Source: Nemopilema nomurai
Taxonomy: Eukaryota > Cnidaria > Scyphozoa > Rhizostomeae > Rhizostomatidae
Direction: 5' to 3'
NCBI GenBank assembly: GCA_003864495.1
Contig: ML133450.1
Span: 1,715,734-1,779,733 of the forward strand
Length of the DNA stretch: 64,000 bases
Both the position numbers and the translations under genes were made by a program. The number at the start of each line of letters is the position of its first letter. Position 1 is the first letter of the stretch. Positions 1 to 12,764 of this stretch are shown piece by piece. The notes under the pieces are model-generated. The model was not told the DNA's origin. It was given only the letters and a program-made list of their open reading frames with translations, and made no database searches.

Positions 1-3000
1 AAAACAATTTTTGGGTCAAAAATTGCCCATTTGCCAAGGCTATAGCCTTAGTGGTTTGGGCACTCTTGAAGCTATTCATTTAAACCTCCATAACTCTTGA
101 ACGGAACATCATACATCGAAACAACAACCAAAATGCTTCACATTCAATGCACTATTAGTCTGTTGTGTTTTTCGAAAAACAATTTTTGGGTCAAAAATTG
201 CCCATTTGCCAAGGCTATAGCCTTAGTGGTTTGGGCACTCTTGAAGCTATTCATTTAAACCTCCATAACTCTTGAACGGAACATCATACATCGATGAAAC
301 AACAACCAAAATGCTTCACATTCAATGCACTATTAGTCTGTTGTGTTTTTCGAAAAACAATTTTTGGGTCAAAAATTGCCCATTTGCCAAGGCTATAGCC
401 TTAGTGGTTTGGGCACTCTTGAAGCTATTCATTTAAACCTCATAACTCTTGAACGGAACATCATACATCGATGAAACAACAACCAAAATGCTTCACATTC
501 AATGCACTATTAGTCTGTTGTGTTTTTCGAAAAACAATTTTTGGGTCAAAAATTGCCCATTTGCCAAGGCTATAGCCTTAGTGGTTTGGGCACTCTTGAA
601 GCTATTCATTAAACCTCCATACTCTTGAACGGAACATCATACATGAAACAACAACCAAAATGCTTCACATTCAATGCACTATTAGTCTGTTGTGTTTTTC
701 GAAAAACAATTTTTGGGTCAAAAATTGCCCATTTGCCAAGGCTATAGCCTTAGTGGTTTGGGCACTCTTGAAGCTATTCATTTAAACCTCCATAACTCTT
801 GAACGGAACATCATACATCGATGAAACAACAACCAAAATGCTTCACATTCAATGCACTATTAGTCTGTTGTGTTTTTCGAAAAACAATTTTTGGGTCAAA
901 AATTGCCCATTTGCCAAGGCTATAGCCTTAGTGGTTTGGGCACTCTTGAAGCTATTCATTTAAACCTCATAACTCTTGAACGGAACATCATACATCGACG
1001 AAACAACAACCAAAATGCTTCACATTCAATGCACTATTAGTCTGTTGTGTTTTTCGAAAAACAATTTTTGGGTCAAAAATTGCCCATTTGCCAAGGCTAT
1101 AGCCTTAGTGGTTTGGGCACTCTTGAAGCTATTCATTTAAACCTCATAACTCTTGAACGGAACATCATACATCGATGAAACAACAACCAAAATGCTTCAC
1201 ATTCAATGCACTATTAGTCTGTTGTGTTTTTCGAAAAACAATTTTTGGGTCAAAAATTGCCCATTTGCCAAGGCTATAGCCTTAGTGGTTTGGGCACTCT
1301 TGAAGCTATTCATTTAAACCTCCATAACTCTTGAACGGAACATCATACATCGATGAAACAACAACCAAAATGCTTCACATTCAATGCACTATTAGTCTGT
1401 TGTGTTTTTCGAAAAACAATTTTTGGGTCAAAAATTGCCCATTTGCCAAGGCTATAGCCTTAGTGGTTTGGGCACTCTTGAAGCTATTCATTTAAACCTC
1501 ATAACTCTTGAACGGAACATCATACATCGATGAAACAACAACCAAAATGCTTCACATTCAATGCACTATTAGTCTGTTGTGTTTTTCGAAAAACAATTTT
1601 TGGGTCAAAAATTGCCCATTTGCCAAGGCTATAGCCTTAGTGGTTTGGGCACTCTTGAAGCTATTCATTTAAACCTCATAACTCTTGAACGGAACATCAT
1701 ACATCGATGAAACAACAACCAAAATGCTTCACATTCAATGCACTATTAGTCTGTTGTGTTTTTCGAAAAACAATTTTTGGGTCAAAAATTGCCCATTTGC
1801 CAAGGCTATAGCCTTAGTGGTTTGGGCACTCTTGAAGCTATTCATTTAAACCTCCATAACTCTTGAACGGAACATCATACATCGATGAAACAACAACCAA
1901 AATGCTTCACATTCAATGCACTATTAGTCTGTTGTGTTTTTCGAAAAACAATTTTTGGGTCAAAAATTGCCCATTTGCCAAGGCTATAGCCTTAGTGGTT
2001 TGGGCACTCTTGAAGCTATTCATTTAAACCTCCATAACTCTTGAACGGAACATCATACATCGATGAAACAACAACCAAAATGCTTCACATTCAATGCACT
2101 ATTAGTCTGTTGTGTTTTTCGAAAAACAATTTTTGGGTCAAAAATTGCCCATTTGCCAAGGCTATAGCCTTAGTGGTTTGGGCACTCTTGAAGCTATTCA
2201 TTTAAACCTCCATAACTCTTGAACGGAACATCATACATCGACGAACAACAACAAAATGCTTCACATTCAATGCACTATTAGTCTGTTGTGTTTTTCGAAA
2301 AACAATTTTTGGGTCAAAAATTGCCCATTTGCCAAGGCTATAGCCTTAGTGGTTTGGGCACTCTTGAAGCTATTCATTTAAACCTCATAACTCTTGAACG
2401 GAACATCATACATCGATGAAACAACAACCAAAATGCTTCACATTCAATGCACTATTAGTCTGTTGTGTTTTTCGAAAAACAATTTTTGGGTCAAAAATTG
2501 CCCATTTGCCAAGGCTATAGCCTTAGTGGTTTGGGCACTCTTGAAGCTACTCATTCATTTAAACCTCCATAACTCTTGAACGGAACATCATACATCGATG
2601 AAACAACAACCAAAATGCTTCACATTCAATGCACTATTAGTCTGTTGTGTTTTTCGAAAAACAATTTTTGGGTCAAAAATTGCCCATTTGCCAAGGCTAT
2701 AGCCTTAGTGGTTTGGGCACTCTTGAAGCTATTCATTTAAACCTCTATAACTCTTGAACGGAAAATCATACATCGATGAAACAACAACCAAAATTGCCCA
2801 TTTGCCAAGGCTATAGCCTTAGTGGTTTGGGCACTCTTGAAGCTATTCATTAAACCTCCATAACTCTTNNNNNNNNNNNNNNNNNNNNNNNNNNNNNNNN
2901 NNNNNNNNNNNNNNNNNNNNNNNNNNNNNNNNNNNNNNNNNNNNNNNNNNNNNNNNNNNNNNNNNNNNNNNNNNNNNNNNNNNNNNNNNNNNNNNNNNNN

Positions 3001-6000
3001 NNNNNNNNNNNNNNNNNNNNNNNNNNNNNNNNNNNNNNNNNNNNNNNNNNNNNNNNNNNNNNNNNNNNNNNNNNNNNNNNNNNNNNNNNNNNNNNNNNNN
3101 NNNNNNNNNNNNNNNNNNNNNNNNNNNNNNNNNNNNNNNNNNNNNNNNNNNNNNNNNNNNNNNNNNNNNNNNNNNNNNNNNNNNNNNNNNNNNNNNNNNN
3201 NNNNNNNNNNNNNNNNNNNNNNNNNNNNNNNNNNNNNNNNNNNNNNNNNNNNNNNNNNNNNNNNNNNNNNNNNNNNNNNNNNNNNNNNNNNNNNNNNNNN
3301 NNNNNNNNNNNNNNNNNNNNNNNNNNNNNNNNNNNNNNNNNNNNNNNNNNNNNNNNNNNNNNNNNNNNNNNNNNNNNNNNNNNNNNNNNNNNNNNNNNNN
3401 NNNNNNNNNNNNNNNNNNNNNNNNNNNNNNNNNNNNNNNNNNNNNNNNNNNNNNNNNNNNNNNNNNNNNNNNNNNNNNNNNNNNNNNNNNNNNNNNNNNN
3501 NNNNNNNNNNNNNNNNNNNNNNNNNNNNNNNNNNNNNNNNNNNNNNNNNNNNNNNNNNNNNNNNNNNNNNNNNNNNNNNNNNNNNNNNNNNNGTGGTTTG
3601 GGCACTCTTGAAGCTATTCATTTAAACCTCCATAACTCTTGAACGGAACATCATACATCGATGAAACAACAACCAAAATGCTTCACATTCAATGCACTAT
3701 TAGTCTGTTGTGTTTTTCGAAAAACAATTTTTGGGTCAAAAATTGCCCATTTGCTATAGCCTTAGTTTGGGCACTCTTGAAGCTATTCATTTAAACCTCC
3801 ATAACTCTTGAACGGAACATCATACATCGATGAAACAACAACCAAAATGCTTCACATTCAATGCACTATTAGTCTGTTGTGTTTTTCGAAAAACAATTTT
3901 TGGGTCAAAAATTGCCCATTTGCCAAGGCTATAGCCTTAGTGGTTTGGGCACTCTTGAAGCTATTCATTTAAACCTCCATAACTCTTGAACGGAACATCA
4001 TACATCGATGAAACAACAACCAAAATGCTTCACATTCATGCACTATTAGTCTGTGTCAATTTTTGGGGTCAAAATTGCCCATTTGCCAAGGCTATAGCCT
4101 TAGTGGTTTGGGCACTCTTGAAGCTATTCATTTAAACCTCCATAACTCTTGAACGGAACATCATACATCGATGAAACAACAACCAAAATGCTTCACATTC
4201 AATGCACTATTAGTCTGTTGTGTTTTTCGAAAAACAATTTTTGGGTCAAAAATTGCCCATTTGCCAAGGCTATAGCCTTAGTGGTTTGGGCACTCTTGAA
4301 GCTATTCATTTAAACCTCATAACTCTTGAACGGAACATCATACATCGATGAAACAACAACCAAAATGCTTCACATTCAATGCACTATTAGTCTGTTGTTT
4401 TTCGAAAAACAATTTTTGGGTCAAAAATTGCCCATTTGCCAAGGCTATAGCCTTAGTGGTTTGGGCACTCTTGAAGCTTCATTTAAACCTCATAACTCTT
4501 GAACGGAACATCATACATCGATGAAACAACAACCAAAATGCTTCACATTCAATGCACTATTAGTCTGTTGTGTTTTTCGAAAAACAATTTTTGGGTCAAA
4601 AATTGCCCATTTGCCAAGGCTATAGCCTTAGTGGTTTGGGCACTCTTGAAGCTATCATTAAACCTCCATAACTCTTGAACGGAACATCATACATCGATGA
4701 AACAACAACCAAAATGCTTCACATTCAATGCACTATTAGTCTGTTGTGTTTTTCGAAAAACAATTTTTGGGTCAAAAATTGCCCATTTGCCAAGGCTATA
4801 GCCTTAGTGGTTTGGGCACTCTTGAAGCTATTCATTTAAACCTCCATAACTCTTGAACGGAACATCATACATCGATGAAACAACAACCAAAATGCTTCAC
4901 ATTCAATGCACTATTAGTCTGTTGTGTTTTTCGAAAAACAATTTTTGGGTCAAAAATTGCCCATTTGCCAAGGCTATAGCCTTAGTGGTTTGGGCACTCT
5001 TGAAGCTATTCATTTAAACCTCCATAACTCTTGAACAAACATCATACACAACCAAAATGCTTCACATTCAATGCACTATTAGTCTGTTGTGTTTTTCGAA
5101 AAACAATTTTTGGGTCAAAAATTGCCCATTTGCCAAGGCTATAGCCTTAGTGGTTTGGGCACTCTTGAAGCTATTCATTTAAACCTCATAACTCTTGAAC
5201 GGAACATCATACATCGATGAAACAACAACCAAAATGCTTCACATTCAATGCACTATTAGTCTGTTGTGTTTTTCGAAAAACAATTTTTGGGTCAAAAATT
5301 GCCCATTTGCCAAGGCTATAGCCTTAGTGGTTTGGGCACTCTTGAAGCTATTCATTTAAACCTCCATAACTCTTGAACGGAACATCATACATCGATGAAA
5401 CAACAACCAAAATGCTTCACATTCAATGCACTATTAGTCTGTTGTGTTTTTCGAAAAACAATTTTTGGGTCAAAAATTGCCCATTTGCCAAGGCTATAGC
5501 CTTAGTGGTTTGGGCACTCTTGAAGCTATTCATTTAAACCTCCATAACTCTTGAACGGAACATCATACATCGATGAAACAACAACCAAAATGCTTCACAT
5601 TCAATGCACTATTAGTCTGTTGTGTTTTTCGAAAAACAATTTTTGGGTCAAAAATTGCCCATTTGCCAAGGCTATAGCCTTAGTGGTTTGGGCACTCTTG
5701 AAGCTATTCATTTAAACCTCATAACTCTTGAACGGAACATCATACATCGATGAAACAACAACCAAAATGCTTCACATTCAATGCACTATTAGTCTGTTGT
5801 GTTTTTCGAAAAACAATTTTTGGGTCAAAAATTGCCCATTTGCCAAGGCTATAGCCTTAGTGGTTTGGGCACTCTTGAAGCTATTCATTTAAACCTATAA
5901 CTCTTGAACGGAACATCATACATCGATGAAACAACAACCAAAATGCTTCACATTCAATGCACTATTAGTCTTTTTTTTGGGTCAAAAATTGCCCATTTGC

Positions 6001-9000
6001 CAAGGCTATAGCCTTAGTGGTTTGGGCACTCTTGAAGCTATTCATTTAAACCTCATAACTCTTGAACGGAACATCATACATCGATGAAACAACAACCAAA
6101 ATGCTTCACATTCAATGCACTTAGTCTGTTGTGTTTTTCGAAAAACAATTTTTGGGTCAAAAATTGCCCATTTGCCAAGGCTATAGCCTTAGTGGTTTGG
6201 GCACTCTTGAAGCTATTCATTTAAACCTCCATAACTCTTGAACGGAACATCATACATCGATGAAACAACAACCAAAATGCTTCACATTCAATGCACTATT
6301 AGTCTGTTGTGTTTTTCGAAAAACAATTTTTGGGTCAAAAATTGCCCATTTGCCAAGGCTATAGCCTTAGTGGTTTGGGCACTCTTGAAGCTATTCATTT
6401 AAACCTCCATAACTCTTGAACGGAACATCATACATCGATGAAACAACAACCAAAATGCTTCACATTCAATGCACTATTAGTCTGTTGTGTTTTTCGAAAA
6501 ACAATTTTTGGGTCAAAAATTGCCCATTTGCCAAGGCTATAGCCTTAGTGGTTTGGGCACTCTTGAAGCTATTCATTTAAACCTCTATAACTCTTGAACG
6601 GAACATCATACATCGATGAAACAACAACCAAAATGCTTCACATTCAATGCACTATTAGTCTGTTGTGTTTTTCGAAAAACAATTTTTGGGTCAAAAATTG
6701 CCCATTTGCCAAGGCTATAGCCTTAGTGGTTTGGGCACTCTTGAAGCTATTCATTAAACCTCCATAACTCTTGAACGGAACATCATACATCGATGAAACA
6801 ACAACCAAAATGCTTCACATTCAATGCACTATTAGTCTGTTGTGTTTTTCGAAAAACAATTTTTGGGTCAAAAATTGCCCATTTGCCAAGGCTATAGCCT
6901 TAGTGGTTTGGGCACTCTTGAAGCTTTCATTTAAACCTCATAACTCTTGAACGGAACATCATACATCGATGAAACAACAACCAAAATGCTTCACATTCAA
7001 TGCACTATTAGTCTGTTGTGTTTTTCGAAAAACAATTTTTGGGTCAAAAATTGCCCATTTGCCAAGGCTATAGCCTTAGTGGTTTGGGCACTCTTGAAGC
7101 TATTCATTTAAACCTCCATAACTCTTGAACGGAACATCATACATCGATGAAACAACAACCAAAATGCTTCACATTCAATGCACTATTAGTCTGTTGTGTT
7201 TTTCGAAAAACAATTTTTGGGTCAAAAATTGCCCATTTGCCAAGGCTATAGCCTTAGTGGTTTGGGCACTCTTGAAGCTATTCATTTAAACCTCATAACT
7301 CTTGAACGGAACATCATACATCGATGAAACAACAACCAAAATGCTTCACATTCAATGCACTATTAGTCTGTTGTGTTTTTCGAAAAACAATTTTTGGGTC
7401 AAAAATTGCCCATTTGCCAAGGCTATAGCCTTAGTGGTTTGGGCACTCTTGAAGCTATTCATTTAAACCTCATAACTCTTGAACGGAACATCATACATCG
7501 ATGAAACAACAACCAAAATGCTTCACATTCAATGCACTATTAGTCTGTTGTGTTTTTCGAAAAACAATTTTTGGGTCAAAAATTGCCCATTTGCCAAGGC
7601 TATAGCCTTAGTGGTTTGGGCACTCTTGAAGCTATTCATTTAAACCTCATAACTCTTGAACGGAACATCATACATCGATGAAACAACAACCAAAATGCTT
7701 CACATTCAATGCACTATTAGTCTGTTGTGTTTTTCGAAAAACAATTTTTGGGTCAAAAATTGCCCATTTGCCAAGGCTATAGCCTTAGTGGTTTGGGCTT
7801 TCATTTAAACCTCATAACTCTTGAACGGAACATCATACATCGATGAAACAACAACCAAAATGCTTCACATTCAATGCACTATTAGTCTGTTGTTGTTTTT
7901 CGAAAAACAATTTTTGGGTCAAAAATTGCCCATTTGCCAAGGCTATAGCCTTAGTGGTTTGGGCACTCTTGAAGCTATCATTTAAACCTCCATAACTCTT
8001 GAACGGAACATCATACATCGATGAAACAACAACCAAAATGCTTCACATTCAATGCACTATTAGTCTGTTGTGTTTTTCGAAAAACAATTTTTGGGTCAAA
8101 AATTGCCCATTTGCCAAGGCTATAGCCTTAGTGGTTTGGGCACTCTTGAAGCTATTCATTTAAACCTCATAACTCTTGAACGGAACATCATACATCGATG
8201 AAACAACAACCAAAATGCTTCACATTCAATGCACTATTAGTCTGTTGTGTTTTTCGAAAAACAATTTTTGGGTCAAAAATTGCCCATTTAGGCTATAATT
8301 GGGCACTCTTGAAGCTATTCATTTAAACCTCCATAACTCTTGAACGGAACATCATACATCGATGAAACAACAACCAAAATGCTTCACATTCAATGCACTA
8401 TTAGTCTGTTGTGTTTTTCGAAAAACAATTTTTGGGTCAAAAATTGCCCATTTGCCAAGGCTATAGCCTTAGTGGTTTGGGCACTCTTGAAGCTATTCAT
8501 TTAAACCTCATAACTCTTGAACGGAACATCATACATCGATGAAACAACAACCAAAATGCTTCACATTCAATGCACTATTAGTCTGTTGTGTTTTTCGAAA
8601 AACAATTTTTGGGTCAAAAATTGCCCATTTGCCAAGGCTATAGCCTTAGTGGTTTGGGCACTCTTGAAGCTATCATTTAAACCTCCATAACTCTTGAACG
8701 GAACATCATACATCGATGAAACAACAACCAAAATGCTTCACATTCAATGCACTATTAGTCTGTTGTGTTTTTCGAAAAACAATTTTTGGGTCAAAAATTG
8801 CCCATTTGCCAAGGCTATAGCCTTAGTGGTTTGGGCACTCTTGAAGCTTCATTTAAACCTCTATAACTCTTGAACGGAACATCATACATCGATGAAACAA
8901 CAACCAAAATGCTTCACATTCAATGCACTATTAGTCTGTTGTGTTTTTCGAAAAACAATTTTTGGGTCAAAAATTGCCCATTTGCCAAGGCTATAGCCTT

Positions 9001-12000
9001 AGTGGTTTGGGCACTCTTGAAGCTATTCATTTAAACCTATAACTCTTGAACGGAACATCATACATCGATGAAACAACAACCAAAATGCTTCACATTCAAT
9101 GCACTATTAGTCTGTTGTGTTTTTCGAAAAACAATTTTTGGGTCAAAAATTGCCCATTTGCCAAGGCTATAGCCTTAGTGGTTTGGGCACTCTTGAAGCT
9201 ATTCATTTAAACCTCCATAACTCTTGAACGGAACATCATACATCGATGAAACAACAACCAAAATGCTTCACATTCAATGCACTATTAGTCTGTTGTGTTT
9301 TTCGAAAAACAATTTTTGGGTCAAAAATTGCCCATTTGCCAAGGCTATAGCCTTAGTGGTTTGGGCACTCTTGAAGCTATTCATTTAAACCTCATAACTC
9401 TTGAACGGAACATCATACATCGATGAAACAACAACCAAAATGCTTCACATTCAATGCACTATTAGTCTGTTGTGTTTTTCGAAAAACAATTTTTGGGTCA
9501 AAAATTGCCCATTTGCCAAGGCTATAGCCTTAGTGGTTTGGGCACTCTTGAAGCTATTCATTTAAACCTCTATAACTCTTGAACGGAACATCATACATCG
9601 ATGAAACAACAACCAAAATGCTTCACATTCAATGCACTATTAGTCTGTTGTGTTTTTCGAAAAACAATTTTTGGGTCAAAAATTGCCCATTTGCCAAGGC
9701 TATAGCCTTAGTGGTTTGGGCACTCTTGAAGCTATTCATTTAAACCTCCATAACTCTTGAACGGAACATCATACATCGATGAAACAACAACCAAAATGCT
9801 TCACATTCAATGCACTATTAGTCTGTTGTGTTTTTCGAAAAACAATTTTTGGGTCAAAAATTGCCCATTTGCCAAGGCTATAGCCTTAGTGGTTTGGGCA
9901 CTCTTGAAGCTATTCATTTAAACCTCCATAACTCTTGAACGGAACATCATACATCGATGAAACAACAACCAAAATGCTTCACATTCAATGCACTATTAGT
10001 CTGTTGTGTTTTTCGAAAAACAATTTTTGGGTCAAAAATTGCCCATTTGCCAAGGCTATAGCCTTAGTGGTTTGGGCACTCTTGAAGCTATTCATTTAAA
10101 CCTCCATAACTCTTGAACGGAACATCATACATCGATGAAACAACAACCAAAATGCTTCACATTCAATGCACTATTAGTCTGTTGTGTTTTTCGAAAAACA
10201 ATTTTTGGGTCAAAAATTGCCCATTTGCCAAGGCTATAGCCTTAGTGGTTTGGGCACTCTTGAAGCTTTCATTTAAACCTCCATAACTCTTGAACGGAAC
10301 ATCATATCATGAAACAACAACCAAAATGCTTCACATTCAATGCACTATTAGTCTGTTGTGTTTTTCGAAAAACAATTTTTGGGTCAAAAATTGCCCATTT
10401 GCCAAGGCTATAGCCTTAGTGGTTTGGGCACTCTTGAAGCTATTCATTTAAACCTCCATAACTCTTGAACGGAACATCATACATCGATGAAACAACAACC
10501 AAAATGCTTCACATTCAATGCACTATTAGTCTGTTGTGTTTTTCGAAAAACAATTTTTGGGTCAAAAATTGCCCATTTGCCAAGGCTATAGCCTTAGTGG
10601 TTTGGGCACTCTTGAAGCTATTCATTTAAACCTCCATAACTCTTGAACGGAACATCATACATCGATGAAAAACAACCAAAATGCTTCACATTCAATGCAC
10701 TATTAGTCTGTTGTGTTTTTCGAAAAACAATTTTTGGGTCAAAAATTGCCCATTTGCCAAGGCTATAGCCTTAGTGGTTTGGGCACTCTTGAAGCTATTC
10801 ATTTAAACCTCATAACTCTTGAACGGAACATCATACATCTGAAACAACAACCAAAATGCTTCACATTCAATGCACTATTAGTCTGTTGTGTTTTTCGAAA
10901 AACAATTTTTGGGTCAAAAATTGCCCATTTGCCAAGGCTATAGCCTTAGTGGTTTGGGCACTCTTGAAGCTATTCATTAAACCTCATAACTCTTGAACGG
11001 AACATCATACATCGATGAAACAACAACCAAAATGCTTCACATTCAATGCACTATTAGTCTGTTGTGTTTTTCGAAAAACAATTTTTGGGTCAAAAATTGC
11101 CCATTTGCCAAGGCTATAGCCTTAGTGGTTTGGGCACTCTTGAAGCTCATTAAACCTCATAACTCTTGAACGGAACATCATACATCGATGAAACAACAAC
11201 CAAAATGCTTCACATTCAATGCTATTAGTCTGTTGTGTTTTTCGAAAAACAATTTTTGGGTCAAAAATTGCCCATTTGCCAAGGCTATAGCCTTAGTGGT
11301 TTGGGCACTCTTGAAGCTATTCATTTAAACCTATAACTCTTGAACGGAACATCATACATCGATGAAACAACAAAATGCTTCACATTCAATGCACTATTAG
11401 TCTGTTGTGTTTTTCGAAAAACAATTTTTGGGTCAAAAATTGCCCATTTGCCAAGGCTATAGCCTTAGTGGTTTGGGCACTCTTGAAGCTATTCATTTAA
11501 ACCTCCATAACTCTTGAACGGAACATCATACATCGATGAAACAACAACCAAAATGCTTCACATTCAATGCACTATTAGTCTGTTGTTTTTTCGAAAAACA
11601 ATTTTTGGGTCAAAAATTGCCCATTTGCCAAGGCTATAGCCTTAGTGGTTTGGGCACTCTTGAAGCTATTCATTTAAACCTCCATAACTCTTGAACGGAA
11701 CATCATACATCGATGAAACAACAACCAAAATGCTTCACATTCAATGCACTATTAGTCTGTTGTGTTTTTCGAAAAACAATTTTTGGGTCAAAAATTGCCC
11801 ATTTGCCAAGGCTATAGCCTTAGTGGTTTGGGCACTCTTGAAGCTATTCATTTAAACCTCCATAACTCTTGAACGGAACATCATACATCGATGAAACAAC
11901 AACCAAAATGCTTCACATTCAATGCACTATTAGTCTGTTGTTTTTTCGAAAAACAATTTTTGGGTCAAAAATTGCCCATTTGCCAAGGCTATAGCCTTAG

Positions 12001-12391
12001 TGGTTTGGGCACTCTTGAAGCTATTCATTTAAACCTCCATAACTCTTGAACGGAACATCATACATGAAACAACAACCAAAATGCTTCACATTCAATGCAC
12101 TATTAGTCTGTTGTGTTTTTCGAAAAACAATTTTTGGGTCAAAAATTGCCCATTTGCCAAGGCTATAGCCTTAGTGGTTTGGGCACTCTTGAAGCTATTC
12201 ATTTAAACCTCATAACTCTTGAACGGAACATCATATCGATGAAACAACAACCAAAATGCTTCACATTCAATGCACTATTAGTCTGTTGTGTTTTTTGAAA
12301 AACAATTTTTGGGTCAAAAATTGCCCATTTGCCAAGGCTATAGCCTTAGTGGTTTGGGCACTCTTGAAGCTATTTCATTTAAACCTCTATA
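1..12391. repeat. Satellite array, ~178-bp unit, roughly 65 visible copies
   Basis: The whole stretch is a head-to-tail array of one unit, normally 177-178 bp (the TTTTTCGAAAAAC landmark recurs at 178-bp steps). Copies are almost identical. They differ mainly by one- to four-base indels, for example CCTCATAAC, CCTCCATAAC or CCTCTATAAC at one site and loss of part of ATCGATG at another; a few copies carry larger internal deletions (about 4,060, 5,035, 5,970, 7,798, 8,290). Each unit contains two perfect palindromes, AAGGCTATAGCCTT and TTTTTCGAAAAA. The array runs off the left edge of the window and ends abruptly near 12,391, about 370 bp from the TCF25 stop codon. Short open frames here are periodic artefacts. 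The low divergence suggests recent homogenisation. Whether it is centromeric, subtelomeric or interstitial cannot be told. Confidence 0.98.
2869..3592. other. Assembly gap (724 N)
   Basis: A run of 724 undetermined bases lies inside the satellite array, with satellite on both sides in the same orientation. The length is about four repeat units, but the true number of missing copies is unknown; collapse of near-identical repeats is likely. Confidence 0.99.
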
Positions 12392-12607
12392 AGAAGAAGA
12401 AGATATGGAAAAGGAGAGAGAGTTGATCAAAATATACTATCTAAAAGCACATTTACACATGTGAATCAAAGGATAGAGAACAGAAAGCATGTGTTCATTT
12501 CTCCTAATAAGCCATTCTATAGTCTATTAATTCCATGGTGACGTTTTTGCCTCGTAGTTGCATGTTTACCTCAATGATCGATGATCGGATGGGGATGTTC
12601 AACTACC

Positions 12608-12613
12608 TTTATT
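12608..12613 (-). promoter_or_regulatory. Putative poly(A) signal of the TCF25 gene
   Basis: AATAAA on the minus strand, about 150 bp downstream of the TCF25 stop codon (12,765) and about 220 bp before the satellite begins. It is the only canonical signal I found in that interval. Confidence 0.6.
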
Positions 12614-12764
12614 GGTCGACCAGGGCTTTTAAGAAGTTTCTCCGTCTTACAATGGCCGCACAGGACTTTTCAAAATACCTCTAATAGTTGACGAGGATAT
12701 TTCAAAAGTACCTCGGACAGGGCTTTCAAAAAGACCTCAGTCACACAATGGTTGACAAGGACTT

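Noticed and set aside
1..12391. Array of regular repeats that could suggest a CRISPR array, and several short frames in it
   Set aside because: Repeats abut without unique spacers, the unit is 178 bp and the surrounding genes are intron-rich animal genes. The frames repeat with the unit.
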